Shown here: positions 9,588 through 18,066 of the stretch, in pieces
Position numbering within the stretch: the stretch's first letter is position 1
Layout of the letters: each line of letters opens with the position of its first letter
Assembly (NCBI RefSeq): GCF_022059845.1
Contig: NZ_CP091851.1
Span: forward strand, 2,046,001-2,110,000
DNA length: 64,000 bases
Direction: 5' to 3'
DNA from: Terrirubrum flagellatum
GTDB taxonomy: Bacteria > Pseudomonadota > Alphaproteobacteria > Rhizobiales > Beijerinckiaceae
Position numbers and translations under genes: made by a program
The notes under the pieces: generated by a model
What the model saw: only the letters and a program-made list of their open reading frames with translations
Databases searched by the model: none
Told to the model about the DNA's origin: nothing

Positions 9588-10066
9588 CAGACCCTCGCAT
9601 TCTTGGAGTTCATGGCGCCGACGTCGAGAGCCTCAGGGTTCTGCGCGGCGTGCGGATGGGCGTCGCCCTTGTAGACGCGGAGATTGCCGAGAATCTTCCG
9701 GAACAGGGGACCGCGGGGCAACATGCGCTCGACAGCCTTCTCGACGATGCGCTCGGGGAAGCGCCCTTCGAGAATGAACTTCGCCGACCGCTCCTTGATG
9801 CCGCCGATATAGCCGGTGTGGTGGTAGTAAACCTTCTGGTCGCGCTTGCGGCCGGTGAAGACCACCTTGTCGGCGTTGATGACGATGACGTTGTCGCCGC
9901 AGTCGACGTGAGGGGTGTAGCTCGCCTTGTGCTTGCCGCGCAGACGCATCGCCACGACCGACGCCAGACGGCCCACAACCAGGCCCTTGGCGTCGACGAT
10001 CACCCACTTCTTCTCGACTTCGGCGGGTTTCAGCGAGCGTGTCGCCGTGGTCAATGCAGCAGCCAT
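9587..10066 (-). CDS. rplM: 50S ribosomal protein L13
   Basis: 159 residues from the ATG at 10066, which has AGGGGG 7 nt upstream; the longer open frame upstream of it is leader. Recognisable L13 blocks are [55 protein letters not shown] and [19 protein letters not shown]. It is the first gene of the rplM-rpsI operon. A sigma-70-like promoter stands 70-95 nt upstream. Confidence 0.98.
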   Translation of the reverse strand: MAAALTTATRSLKPAEVEKKWVIVDAKGLVVGRLASVVAMRLRGKHKASYTPHVDCGDNVIVINADKVVFTGRKRDQKVYYHHTGYIGGIKERSAKFILEGRFPERIVEKAVERMLPRGPLFRKILGNLRVYKGDAHPHAAQNPEALDVGAMNSKNARV

Positions 10067-10102
10067 GGCTGGACCCCCTGCCCCTTGAGATGAAAAGGAA
10101 AG

Positions 10103-10120
10103 CCGCGCTTTGCGGCGCGG
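10103..10120 (-). promoter_or_regulatory. Hairpin in the rplM 5' leader
   Basis: On the minus strand, CCGCGC (10120-10115) pairs with GCGCGG (10108-10103) and is followed by CTTTCCTTTT. It lies between the promoter and the rplM Shine-Dalgarno. It has the shape of an attenuator or protein-binding leader hairpin; autoregulation by L13 is known in other bacteria, but whether this structure does it is inference. Confidence 0.4.
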
Positions 10121-10133
10121 CGGTGTGGGCGGG

Positions 10134-10162
10134 CCTATAGGCGACGAAAAATCAGCCGTCAA
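10134..10162 (-). promoter_or_regulatory. Sigma-70-type promoter of rplM-rpsI
   Basis: On the minus strand a TTGACG -35 box (10162-10157) is followed by exactly 17 nt and a TATAGG -10 box (10139-10134). The predicted start lies near 10127, giving a leader of about 60 nt before the rplM ATG at 10066. Confidence 0.65.
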
Positions 10163-10243
10163 CCGCAGCTTGTCGCGCTGTTGTCCGTCAAATGACTATA
10201 AAACAATGACTTAGCGTATGGGGTATTATTATACCGCATCCGA

Positions 10244-10684
10244 TCAGCGATCCGGCGGGATGGAATAGGTGCCCGTGGCGTGCGCGACCAGCTCCTCCTC
10301 GCCTTCCGAGCGTAGCATCACTTCGCCTACCGCCAGCCTCCGGCCGAGTTTGAGCAGGCGCGCCTCGCCGAAGAGATCGCGCTGGGCGGGCTTGCGCAGG
10401 AAGTTCATGTTCATGCTTGTGGTCACCGCGAGCGCCACCGGCCCGATCGAGGCGAGGATGGCGCAATAGAGCGCGAAATCCGCCAGCGCGAACATGGAGG
10501 GACCGGAGATCGTTCCGCCGGGCCTGAGATGTCTTTCGTGATAGCTCATGCGGATGCGCGCGAAGCGATCCCCGATGGCGTCGACGAAATGGCTTTTGCC
10601 GCCGGCGTTCATCTGGGGAAAATCGCGTTCGAGAAATTCTTCCAGCTCCGCGAGCGTCATCCGGGCGGCGGCGAGTTCGGTCAT
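10244..10684 (-). CDS. PaaI-family hotdog thioesterase
   Basis: 146 residues. It is a single hotdog-fold acyl-CoA thioesterase of the PaaI/DUF4442-like type. The key loop is RHLRPGGTISGPSMFALADF, where the usual HxG/GG catalytic segment is present as RPGGTISGP. The later strands include TTSMNMNFLRKPAQRDLFGEA and VAHATGTYSIPP. The substrate cannot be deduced; short-chain or aromatic acyl-CoA are the usual ones. The gene next to rplM-rpsI is commonly of this family in Rhizobiales. Confidence 0.85.
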   Translation of the reverse strand: MTELAAARMTLAELEEFLERDFPQMNAGGKSHFVDAIGDRFARIRMSYHERHLRPGGTISGPSMFALADFALYCAILASIGPVALAVTTSMNMNFLRKPAQRDLFGEARLLKLGRRLAVGEVMLRSEGEEELVAHATGTYSIPPDR

Positions 10685-10841
10685 GTCAGGCGCAGTCCAT
10701 CGGGTGCGCGAAATGTTTCAGGTTGGATTTTGGCTGTCGACCCCACCTCCCGCGAAGCTGACAAGCCTGACCCGCGCAGCCATAGTGGCGGTCGCGCGGG
10801 CGACTTTTCCTTTGTTTATCGAGACGCCGACGAGACCGGCC

Positions 10842-11201
10842 ATGACCTACGGATTCATGATGATGAAGCCGCGCGTTGAAATTCGCAGCGCCGCCGACAT
10901 CGACGAGCCCGCGCTGCTGAAGCAGGAGCCGGAAAAGGTGAAAAGCGCGTTGTCTGCGATGCTTCCTGCTCTCGCATGGCGGGAGGAAGCGGGCGGCGGC
11001 TGGTTCGGCTCCTTCGATGGTGATGATGGCTGGTACGAGTTCCGTATCGGGTCCGAGCCCGATTACATCTGGGGCGTTCAGACCTCTCACCGGGCGAGCA
11101 CGCGAAAGCTGATCGGAGAGATTTGCCGCGAACTCGGTCTGATCGCTTTCGACGGACAGGCCGGGATGATCATTGACGCCAATGGCGAGCGGCCCGCCTG
11201 A
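10842..11201 (+). CDS. Hypothetical protein
   Basis: 119 residues if translated from the ATG at 10842, the first ATG after the frame becomes protein-like; the open frame runs upstream to 10548 but there it is antisense to the thioesterase. The sequence (MTYGFMMMKPRVEIRSAADIDE) has no signal peptide or membrane segment. It contains WFGSFDGDDGWYEFRIG and ends in IAFDGQAGMIIDANG. I do not recognise a family; it is small, acidic and likely cytosolic. Confidence 0.55.
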   Translation: MTYGFMMMKPRVEIRSAADIDEPALLKQEPEKVKSALSAMLPALAWREEAGGGWFGSFDGDDGWYEFRIGSEPDYIWGVQTSHRASTRKLIGEICRELGLIAFDGQAGMIIDANGERPA

Positions 11202-11270
11202 CCCCAGCCTTGCCGCCCCGCGAGGCTGGACGCATCATCCGCGGCCATTCGGCTCCAGAGTTTGAATTTC

Positions 11271-12080
11271 ATGTCCGCCGCGCTTCAACCCTCGCCTCCC
11301 ATCCTCCGTCGCCATGATGACAAAGGCGTCGCGACGCTGACGCTCGACTCCCAGCCCAACCGCAACGCGCTGTCGGAAGCGATGCTGGCGGCGCTGACGA
11401 GCGAACTGAAGGCGATCGCGGGCGACGCCTCCGTGCGCGCGGTGATCCTCGCGGCCGAAGGCCCTGTGTTCTGCCCCGGCCACGATCTCAAGGAGATGAG
11501 CGCCCACCGCGCCGACGCCGATCGCGGCCGCGCCTATTTCGCCGAGATCATGGGCCGCTGCAGCGCGATGATGCAGGCGATCGTGAATCTGCCGCAGCCC
11601 GTCATCGCGGCCGTCGAAGGCGTCGCGACCGCCGCCGGCTGCCAGCTCGTCGCGACCTGCGATCTCGCCGTCGCGGGCGATGGCGCGCGCTTCTGCACGC
11701 CGGGCGTCAATATCGGGCTGTTCTGCTCGACGCCGATGGTGGCGCTGTCGCGCAACTTGTCGCGCAAGCATGCGATGGAGATGCTGCTCACGGGCGAGAT
11801 GATCGACGCCGACGCGGCGTTTCGCTTTGGCCTCGTCAATCGCGTCGCTCCCGCGGGCGGCGCGCTTGGCGGCGCTCGCGAGCTCGCGGGAGTGATCGCG
11901 TCAAAGGCGCGCGCCACCGTGAAGACGGGAAAGCAGGCTTTCTATCGCCAGATCGAAATGCCGCTTGCCGAAGCCTATTCCTACGCGTCGCAGGTGATGG
12001 TCGAGAACATGCTCGCCCGCGACGCCGAAGAGGGCATCGGCGCCTTCATCGAGAAGCGCGCGCCGCAATGGACCAGCTAG
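11271..12080 (+). CDS. Enoyl-CoA hydratase/isomerase family protein
   Basis: 269 residues from the ATG at 11271; an in-frame TTG at 11262 is possible. It has the crotonase fold: VATLTLDSQPNRNALSEAML at the start, oxyanion-hole residues in CPGHDLKEM and VATAAGCQLVATCDLAVAG, and the C-terminal ARATVKTGKQAFYRQIEMPL trimerisation region. Many family members act in beta-oxidation or related CoA-ester chemistry. The first catalytic Glu position of the typical hydratase (GGG/GAGxxxA..CDx) reads AGCQLVATCDLAVAG, so the exact activity is unclear. Confidence 0.88.
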   Translation: MSAALQPSPPILRRHDDKGVATLTLDSQPNRNALSEAMLAALTSELKAIAGDASVRAVILAAEGPVFCPGHDLKEMSAHRADADRGRAYFAEIMGRCSAMMQAIVNLPQPVIAAVEGVATAAGCQLVATCDLAVAGDGARFCTPGVNIGLFCSTPMVALSRNLSRKHAMEMLLTGEMIDADAAFRFGLVNRVAPAGGALGGARELAGVIASKARATVKTGKQAFYRQIEMPLAEAYSYASQVMVENMLARDAEEGIGAFIEKRAPQWTS

Positions 12081-12115
12081 ACGGCGCGCTCAACCCAAAA
12101 CTGATGCGTCTTCGT

Positions 12116-12577
12116 TCAGAACCAGGCGTGCGACGGAATCGATCGCGCGACAGTTTCCGGCGAAGGCGTCGCCTCCTGCGGCTTCGTCTCCTCGGGCTTG
12201 ACCTCTTCGCCGATCGGCGCGGCCGGAAGCTGCAGCACCGTCGCCATCTGGCCCTCGCGCAATTGCGTCACCAGCACGATGCGACCGTCCGGCAATTCAA
12301 GCGCGTCGTGATGGGCGTAGGGCTGGTCGAGATTGACCTGCCTGAAGCGCGCGACCCGCGCCGGGAATTTGCGATGCGGCAGGAAGCCCATCGCCCGGTC
12401 GCATTCGATGTTTTTCTCGAACGCGATTTCCGTGCCCGGCCGCAGGCACACCGCGACGTTCGGGTCCTCGACCGAGGTGAAGCCCCGCGTGCTCGTGTGC
12501 GGAAACGCCGAGGATTTCAGCTTGTCGCCGACCTTCGCCGGCGTGGACGCAACTTGATGCAGACTGTAATCGCACAT
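12116..12577 (-). CDS. Conserved hypothetical protein (MCDYSLH family)
   Basis: 153 residues from the ATG at 12577, which has AGGAGAG at ideal distance; an upstream extension to 12679 has no such signal. The protein starts MCDYSLHQVASTPAKVGDK and continues with VEDPNVAVCLRPGTEIAFE and PYAHHDALELPDGRIVLVTQ. No signal peptide is seen. The last 30 residues are Pro/Glu-rich (IGEEVKPEETKPQEATPSP) and probably disordered. The family looks familiar from alphaproteobacterial genomes but has no known function. It converges with the enoyl-CoA hydratase gene. Confidence 0.7.
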   Translation of the reverse strand: MCDYSLHQVASTPAKVGDKLKSSAFPHTSTRGFTSVEDPNVAVCLRPGTEIAFEKNIECDRAMGFLPHRKFPARVARFRQVNLDQPYAHHDALELPDGRIVLVTQLREGQMATVLQLPAAPIGEEVKPEETKPQEATPSPETVARSIPSHAWF

Positions 12578-12753
12578 GGCTTGCTCTCCTGATCGCCATG
12601 AACAGCCGTCCGGTTGTCCATTTACGGCATCGCAACACAGAACAGTGGCGAAGCTGTGATTTGGCGCCGCGGGGATCAATTCGGAGAGGGCGGCGAAAGT
12701 TTCTTGATTGCGCGCATAGACAAGGATCCTCGCGCGCAGACAGTTGGACTGAG

Positions 12754-13281
12754 ATGAACCACGATTCCTACGACGACGCGCTCATCCGCCGCCTCCTCAA
12801 CGAGGTGAAGACGATCGCCATGGTCGGCGCGAGCGAAAACGAGGCGCGGCCGAGCTACATCGTGTTCAAATATCTGAGGGAGCGCGGCTATCGCATGGTC
12901 CCGATCAATCCGGGCCTCGCGGGCAAGACGATCCTCGGCGAGACGGTCTATGCGAAGCTGACCGACATCCCCTTCCCCGTCGACATGGTCGAAATCTTCC
13001 GCAACTCGCAGGCGGCCGGGCCAATCGTCGATGAGGCGCTGAAGATGACGCCGCGGCCCAAGGTGATCTGGATGCAGCTTTCGGTGCGCAACGATGAGGC
13101 GGCGGCGCGGGCGGAGGCGGAGGGCGCGACCGTTATCATGAATCGCTGCCCCAAGATCGAATATGGCCGCCTCTCCGGCGAGATCGGCTGGCAGGGGATC
13201 AATTCGCGCATCCTGTCGGCGAAGAAGCCGACGCTTTCGACCAAGGGCTTCCAGAAGCTGACAATCGACCGGCCGCGATAA
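12754..13281 (+). CDS. CoA-binding protein (YccU-like)
   Basis: 175 residues from the ATG at 12754. It is a Rossmann-fold CoA-binding domain protein of the YccU type: KTIAMVGASENEARPSYIVF, YRMVPINPGLAGKTILGE, VDMVEIFRNSQAAGPIVDE and VIWMQLSVRNDEAA, ending with a conserved NRCPKIEYGRL. The usual role is CoA binding in the cytosol; the physiological function is unknown. The preceding gene is divergent. Confidence 0.88.
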   Translation: MNHDSYDDALIRRLLNEVKTIAMVGASENEARPSYIVFKYLRERGYRMVPINPGLAGKTILGETVYAKLTDIPFPVDMVEIFRNSQAAGPIVDEALKMTPRPKVIWMQLSVRNDEAAARAEAEGATVIMNRCPKIEYGRLSGEIGWQGINSRILSAKKPTLSTKGFQKLTIDRPR

Positions 13282-13349
13282 CCGGCGCGCTTGGCCGCGC
13301 CTTGCCGCGCCTTCCCGGCCGCCGCATAAATCCGGCCGAGGAAACGCCG

Positions 13350-14303
13350 ATGCGGATGACCCTGATCGCGTGCGCTGCGCTCGTCGCGCTCGCCGGCTGC
13401 CAACGAAATGGGGACCAGCCGCAGGTGTTCGGCTGGATCGAGGCCGACATCAGCTTCATGGCGCCGGAAGAGACCGGCCGCATCGTCTCGCTCAAAGTCA
13501 CCGAGGGCCAGAGGGTCGGCGCCGGCCAGCCGCTCTACACGCTCGACGACCGGCTGGAGCGCGCCGACCGCGAAGCGGCGGCGGCGACGCTCACCCAGGC
13601 GCAGGCGCAACTCGCCCGCGCCGAGGCGCCGACCCAGCGCGACGAGCAGATCAAGGTGCTGCAGGCTTCGCTCAGCCGCGCAGAAGCAGCGCTGAAACTC
13701 TCGACCAGCGAACTCGAACGGCAAACCAACCTGTTCAAGCAGGGTTGGTCGTCGAAGTCGGCGCTCGACAATGCGCAGGCCGCCTACAACCGCGACCTCG
13801 CCGGCGTCGACGAAGCGAAGCGCCAGATCCAGGCCGGCGTGGTCGGCGGCCGCGACGAGGATATCGAGGCGGCGCGCCAGCAGGTCGCCATCGCCGACGC
13901 CAGGCTCGCTGCAGCGCGCGAGCGCGAGGCGCGGCGCACCGTCGTCGCCAGCGACAACGGCACGGTCGAAGCGATCTATATCCGCGCCGGCGAGATGGCG
14001 ATGTCGGGCAAGCCCGTGGTGTCGGTGCTTGGCGCGAACGCGCTCAAGCTGCGCTTCTTCGCGCCGGAGCCGGTGCTGGCGCGCTTCGTCCTCGGCTCGA
14101 TCGTCGAAGCAAGCTGTGACGGCTGCGCCAATCCTGTGAAAGCGCGCATCAACTTCATCGCGCGCGAGGCGGAATATACGCCGCCTGTGATCTACAGCCG
14201 CGAGGAGCGCGCGAAGCTTGTCTTCATGATCGAGGCGCGGCCGGAGAAGCCGGAGGGATTGCGGCCCGGCATGCCGATCACCGTCGCCGTTCCTGCGCCA
14301 TGA
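13350..14303 (+). CDS. HlyD-family periplasmic adaptor lipoprotein of an ABC exporter
   Basis: 317 residues from the ATG at 13350 (GAGGAAA about 7 nt upstream). The signal peptide ends in a lipobox (ALVALAGCQ), so it is probably lipidated and anchored to the inner membrane. A lipoyl-like half (ISFMAPEETGRIVSLKVTEG) and a long alpha-helical hairpin (about 75-190, rich in Ala/Glu/Gln) follow, then the beta-barrel region. The stop overlaps the next ATG (ATGA). With the two downstream genes it forms a YbhG/YbhF/YbhR-like tripartite export system. Confidence 0.88.
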   Translation: MRMTLIACAALVALAGCQRNGDQPQVFGWIEADISFMAPEETGRIVSLKVTEGQRVGAGQPLYTLDDRLERADREAAAATLTQAQAQLARAEAPTQRDEQIKVLQASLSRAEAALKLSTSELERQTNLFKQGWSSKSALDNAQAAYNRDLAGVDEAKRQIQAGVVGGRDEDIEAARQQVAIADARLAAAREREARRTVVASDNGTVEAIYIRAGEMAMSGKPVVSVLGANALKLRFFAPEPVLARFVLGSIVEASCDGCANPVKARINFIAREAEYTPPVIYSREERAKLVFMIEARPEKPEGLRPGMPITVAVPAP

Positions 14304-15259
14304 CGACGGACGGCGCGGTTGCGGCCCCGCCCGCGGCGCATGACGAAGCAAACGTCATCGAGGTGCGCGGGCTGACCAAGCGTTTCGATCACAAGACCGT
14401 CGTCGATCATATCGATCTCACCGTGAAAAAAGGCGCGATCCACGGCTTTCTCGGACCGAACGGCTCGGGCAAGACGACGACGATCCGCATGCTCTGCGGG
14501 CTGCTGACGCCCGACGATGGCGAAGGAACCTGCCTCGGCTTCGACATCAAACGCGACGCGCAGCGCATCAAGCGCCGCGTCGGCTATATGACGCAGAAGT
14601 TCAGCCTCTATGGCGATCTCACCGTGCGCGAGAATCTCAGCTTCGTCGCGCAACTCTACGAACTCGACGACGCCGACAAGGCCGTCAACGACATGCTGCA
14701 TCAGCTCGGGCTTGAAACGCGCGGCAAGCAGCTTGCCGCAACGCTGTCGGGTGGCTGGAAGCAGCGGCTCGCGCTCGGCGCCTGCATGCTGCCGAAACCG
14801 GCGCTGCTGCTGCTCGACGAGCCCACCGCTGGCGTCGATCCGCAGGCGCGCCGCGATTTCTGGGCCGAAATCCATCGCCTTTCCGCGCAGGGCGTCACCA
14901 TCCTCGTCTCGACGCACTACATGGACGAGGCGGAGCGTTGCCACGAGATCGCGTTCATCGCCTATGGCCATTTGCTGGCGCAGGGCACGGTCGATGAACT
15001 CATTCAGTCCTCCGGGCTCAGCACCTGGGAAGTCAGCGGCGACGGCGCGCTCGAGGCCGGCTCCGAGCTTGAAGGCAAACCTGGCGTCGACATCGTCGCG
15101 CCATTCGGCCTCTCCTATCACGTTGGCGGGCGCGACCGCGCGACGCTGGAAAAAACGATCGCGCCCTATCGCGACAGGCCAAGCCTCGAATGGAAGCCGT
15201 CGCAGCCGACGCTCGAGGACATCTTCATCAACCTCATGCACAAGGCGCCGGACGCATGA
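14300..15259 (+). CDS. ABC transporter ATP-binding protein
   Basis: 319 residues. It energises the YbhFSR-like export complex at the cytoplasmic face. Walker A is GPNGSGKTTTIR, the signature is LSGGWKQRLALG, and Walker B is ALLLLDEPTAGVDPQ followed by the switch His in VSTHYMDEAERC. It has only one ATPase domain, unlike YbhF, which has two. Translation is probably coupled: it overlaps the adaptor gene by 4 nt and the permease gene by 4 nt. Confidence 0.93.
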   Translation: MTTDGAVAAPPAAHDEANVIEVRGLTKRFDHKTVVDHIDLTVKKGAIHGFLGPNGSGKTTTIRMLCGLLTPDDGEGTCLGFDIKRDAQRIKRRVGYMTQKFSLYGDLTVRENLSFVAQLYELDDADKAVNDMLHQLGLETRGKQLAATLSGGWKQRLALGACMLPKPALLLLDEPTAGVDPQARRDFWAEIHRLSAQGVTILVSTHYMDEAERCHEIAFIAYGHLLAQGTVDELIQSSGLSTWEVSGDGALEAGSELEGKPGVDIVAPFGLSYHVGGRDRATLEKTIAPYRDRPSLEWKPSQPTLEDIFINLMHKAPDA

Positions 15260-16398
15260 GCCGGGACGCCGCCGCTTTTTCCCTGCGCCGTCTGATCGCA
15301 ATGATGCGCAAGGAATTCCTGCAGCTCGGCCGCGATCGCGGCAGCATCGGCATGATGATCGTGATGCCGATCATGCAGCTTCTTCTCTTCGGCTACGCGA
15401 TCGAGACGCAGCCGCGCCATTTACCGACCGTACTGCTGATGGGCGAGCAGACGTCGGCGGGACGCGCCATTCTCGGCGCGCTGCAGAATACGCGCTATAT
15501 CGATTTCAAGCGCGTCGTCGCGAGCCCCGAAGAACTCGATCACGCGATCCTGTCGGGCGAAGCCCTGTTCGCGGTCGAAATTCCCGTCGGCTTCGAGCGC
15601 AAATTGCGGCGCGGCGAAAGACCAGCAATTCTCGTCGTCTCCGACGCCACCGATCCCGTCGCGTCCTCATCCGCGATCGCGGCCGCGACCGGCACCGTGC
15701 AGACGGCGCTGGCGCGCGAACGTTTCATCGACACGACCGATGCGTCCGCCAGCGCGCCTTATGAAATCCGCGTGCATCGCCGCTTCAATCCGAGCGGAGA
15801 GACGCCCCTCAACATCGTGCCCGGCCTGCTCGGCGTGATCCTGACGATGAGCACGCTCGTCTTCACCGCGCTGGCGGTGACGCGCGAGACCGAGCGCGGC
15901 ACGATGGAGACCCTGCTTGCGATGCCGATCAGCCCGGTCGAGATCATGCTCGGCAAGATCGCGCCCTATGTCGTCGTCGGATTCGGCCAGATGGCGGTGG
16001 TGCTCGTCGCCGGCGCCCTCGCCTTCAAGGTGCCCATCATCGGCAGCCTCACGCTGCTGATCGCGCTTTCGACCTTGTTCCTCGCATCGAACCTGTCGCT
16101 CGGCTATCTCATCTCGACGGTGACGACGAACCAGTTGCAGGCCTTGCAGCTTTCGTTCGGCGTGTTCATGCCGAACATCCTTCTCTCAGGCTTCATGTTT
16201 CCCTTCGCCGGCATGCCGAAATGGGCGCAGGCGATCGGCGAAGCGCTGCCGCTGACGCATTATCTTCGCATCGTGCGCGGCATCATGCTGAAGGGCGCCG
16301 TGATGGTCGATCTCCGTTTCGACGTTCTCGCGATGACCGCCTTCATGGTCGCGGTGATGGCGCTCGCCGTCTTCCGCTTCCGCCAGACGCTGGATTGA
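15256..16398 (+). CDS. ABC transporter permease (ABC-2 type)
   Basis: 380 residues from the ATG at 15256, which overlaps the ATPase stop (ATGA). The architecture is that of ABC2_membrane_3 permeases: one N-terminal membrane helix (SIGMMIVMPIMQLLLFGYAIE), a large periplasmic domain (about 50-180), then five hydrophobic segments including IVPGLLGVILTMSTLVFTALAVT and the conserved ETERGTMETLLAMPISPVEI. It forms the channel of the exporter. The substrate is unknown; related systems export drugs or lipophilic compounds. Confidence 0.9.
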   Translation: MSRDAAAFSLRRLIAMMRKEFLQLGRDRGSIGMMIVMPIMQLLLFGYAIETQPRHLPTVLLMGEQTSAGRAILGALQNTRYIDFKRVVASPEELDHAILSGEALFAVEIPVGFERKLRRGERPAILVVSDATDPVASSSAIAAATGTVQTALARERFIDTTDASASAPYEIRVHRRFNPSGETPLNIVPGLLGVILTMSTLVFTALAVTRETERGTMETLLAMPISPVEIMLGKIAPYVVVGFGQMAVVLVAGALAFKVPIIGSLTLLIALSTLFLASNLSLGYLISTVTTNQLQALQLSFGVFMPNILLSGFMFPFAGMPKWAQAIGEALPLTHYLRIVRGIMLKGAVMVDLRFDVLAMTAFMVAVMALAVFRFRQTLD

Positions 16399-16413
16399 AT
16401 ATTCAGGGCTCCC

Positions 16414-17652
16414 ATGACCGACATCGAAACCACATGCTGCATCGCGGGCGGCGGACCCGCGGGGATCATGCTGGGATTTCTGCTGGCGCGCGCCGGCGTC
16501 GATGTCGTCGTGCTGGAGAAGCACGCCGACTTCCTGCGCGACTTTCGCGGCGACACCATCCATCCCTCGACGCTGCAGGTGATGCACGAACTTGGCCTGC
16601 TCGATGATTTTCTGAAGCTGCCGCATAATCGCGAGGAACGACTGTCCGCGCGGTTCGGAAACGAAGAGATTGCGCTGGTCGATTTCACCCATCTGCCGGT
16701 GAAGGCGCCTTATGTCGCCTTCATGCCGCAATGGGATTTTCTCAATTTCATCGCCGATCGCGGCCGCGCTTGTCCCCGCTTCAGGCTCATCATGGAGGGA
16801 AAGGCTGTCGACGTCATTCGCAATGGCGAGCGCATCGCCGGCGTGATCGCGCAGACGCGCGATGGAGAGTTGCGCATCAGATCGCGTCTCGCCGTCGCCG
16901 CCGACGGCCGCGGCTCCGACATCCGAAAGGCCGCGGGCTTTGCGGTGAAGGAGATCGGCGCGCCGATGGACGTGCTCTGGTTCAGGCTGTCGCGCCAATC
17001 GAGCGACGATGCGCAGACGTTCGGGCAGGTCGGCCGCGGCCGTTTTTCCATTCTCCTCAATCGCGGCGACTACTGGCAATGCGCCTATGTCATTCCCAAG
17101 GGCGGCTTCGAGAAGGTGCGCGCCGCCGGGCTTGACGCCTTCCGCGCCGGTTTCGCGGAGCTGTTTCCGAAACTCGCCGATCGCATCGCTGAAATCGGAT
17201 CTTGGGACGATGTGAAACTGCTATCTGTTGCGGTCGACCGGCTCGACGTCTGGTGGAAGCCCGGCCTTTTCTGCATCGGCGATGCGGCCCATGCGATGTC
17301 GCCAATCGGCGGCGTCGGCGTCAATCTCGCGATCCAGGATGCGATCGCCGCCGCCAACCTGCTCGCGGCGAAACTGCGCGAGGGAACGCTTGCCAACGCC
17401 GATCTCGCCGCGGTGCAGGCGCGCCGGGAATGGCCGACGAAAATGACGCAGAGGCTTCAGGTGACGATTCAGAACCGCGTCATCACGCCGATCCTGTCAG
17501 GCGACGGTCCGGTTTCGCCTCCGGCGCCGTTGCGCCTCTTCAATTATATTCCATGGCTCAGGCGCATTCCCGCGCGCGTGATCGGGATGGGTTTCAGACC
17601 GGAACATATTGGGCCAGCGCTGTCGCCGGCGAGCAATGTTGTTGGACCCTAA
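16414..17652 (+). CDS. FAD-dependent monooxygenase (UbiH/PHBH-like)
   Basis: 412 residues. The N-terminal FAD-binding motif is CIAGGGPAGIMLGFLLARAG, with the acidic end VVVLEKH. The middle DG motif is AADGRGSDIRKAAG, and the second FAD motif is FCIGDAAHAMSPIGGVGVN, followed by the DAIAAANLLA helix. These are hallmarks of class A flavin monooxygenases that hydroxylate aromatic rings. The substrate cannot be assigned. It starts 15 nt after the permease gene and could be co-transcribed with the exporter, though the link may be accidental. Confidence 0.88.
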   Translation: MTDIETTCCIAGGGPAGIMLGFLLARAGVDVVVLEKHADFLRDFRGDTIHPSTLQVMHELGLLDDFLKLPHNREERLSARFGNEEIALVDFTHLPVKAPYVAFMPQWDFLNFIADRGRACPRFRLIMEGKAVDVIRNGERIAGVIAQTRDGELRIRSRLAVAADGRGSDIRKAAGFAVKEIGAPMDVLWFRLSRQSSDDAQTFGQVGRGRFSILLNRGDYWQCAYVIPKGGFEKVRAAGLDAFRAGFAELFPKLADRIAEIGSWDDVKLLSVAVDRLDVWWKPGLFCIGDAAHAMSPIGGVGVNLAIQDAIAAANLLAAKLREGTLANADLAAVQARREWPTKMTQRLQVTIQNRVITPILSGDGPVSPPAPLRLFNYIPWLRRIPARVIGMGFRPEHIGPALSPASNVVGP

Positions 17653-18066
17653 CTCGCAGCGGTTATTTTTGATCGTGCTTTGACGGGTCGAATTGACGCC
17701 CGGCATCAGAAAATAAACGCGCAGCTTGCCTGCAGGCATCGCTGCAAACACTCGCCGCGTGTCACTCCTCGGGCATGAAATAATGAGCGCCTGCCCGGCT
17801 TCGCCGAGGCGAGCGGCGCGAGTTATTGCGCTGGGCCCCGGACTTCATTCCACTCGCTAACGCTCGTTTCATGAATCCGGGGACGAAGAGAGCTTCGATC
17901 GCCGACAATGAAGCTGTCGCCGTCCCCGGAACGGTGAAGCGTAGCGGAACCGTGTCCGGGGCCCAACGAAAGACTCGCGAGCGACTTGCTATGTCGAAGC
18001 AAAGCCGAAGCCTTTGCGAAGACGAGAGCGAGCGCAATCTTCAAAATATTTGAATGATCGCCCCGC
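17653..18066. other. Gene-free convergent junction with nested inverted repeats
   Basis: No credible gene is seen here. The right half holds nested inverted repeats described at 17832-17965. The left 180 nt show nothing I can name. The flanking genes converge on this interval. Confidence 0.7.
17832..17965. repeat. Nested inverted repeat
   Basis: Outer arms TGGGCCCCGGA (17832-17842) and TCCGGGGCCCA (17955-17965) are perfect complements. Inner arms of the form TCCGGGGACG (about 17876-17885) and CGTCCCCGGA (17921-17930) are also complementary. The interior repeats short CG-rich blocks such as CGCTCGTTTCATGAA. It resembles dispersed palindromic repeats of Rhizobiales chromosomes and lies between convergent genes. 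Confidence 0.75.
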
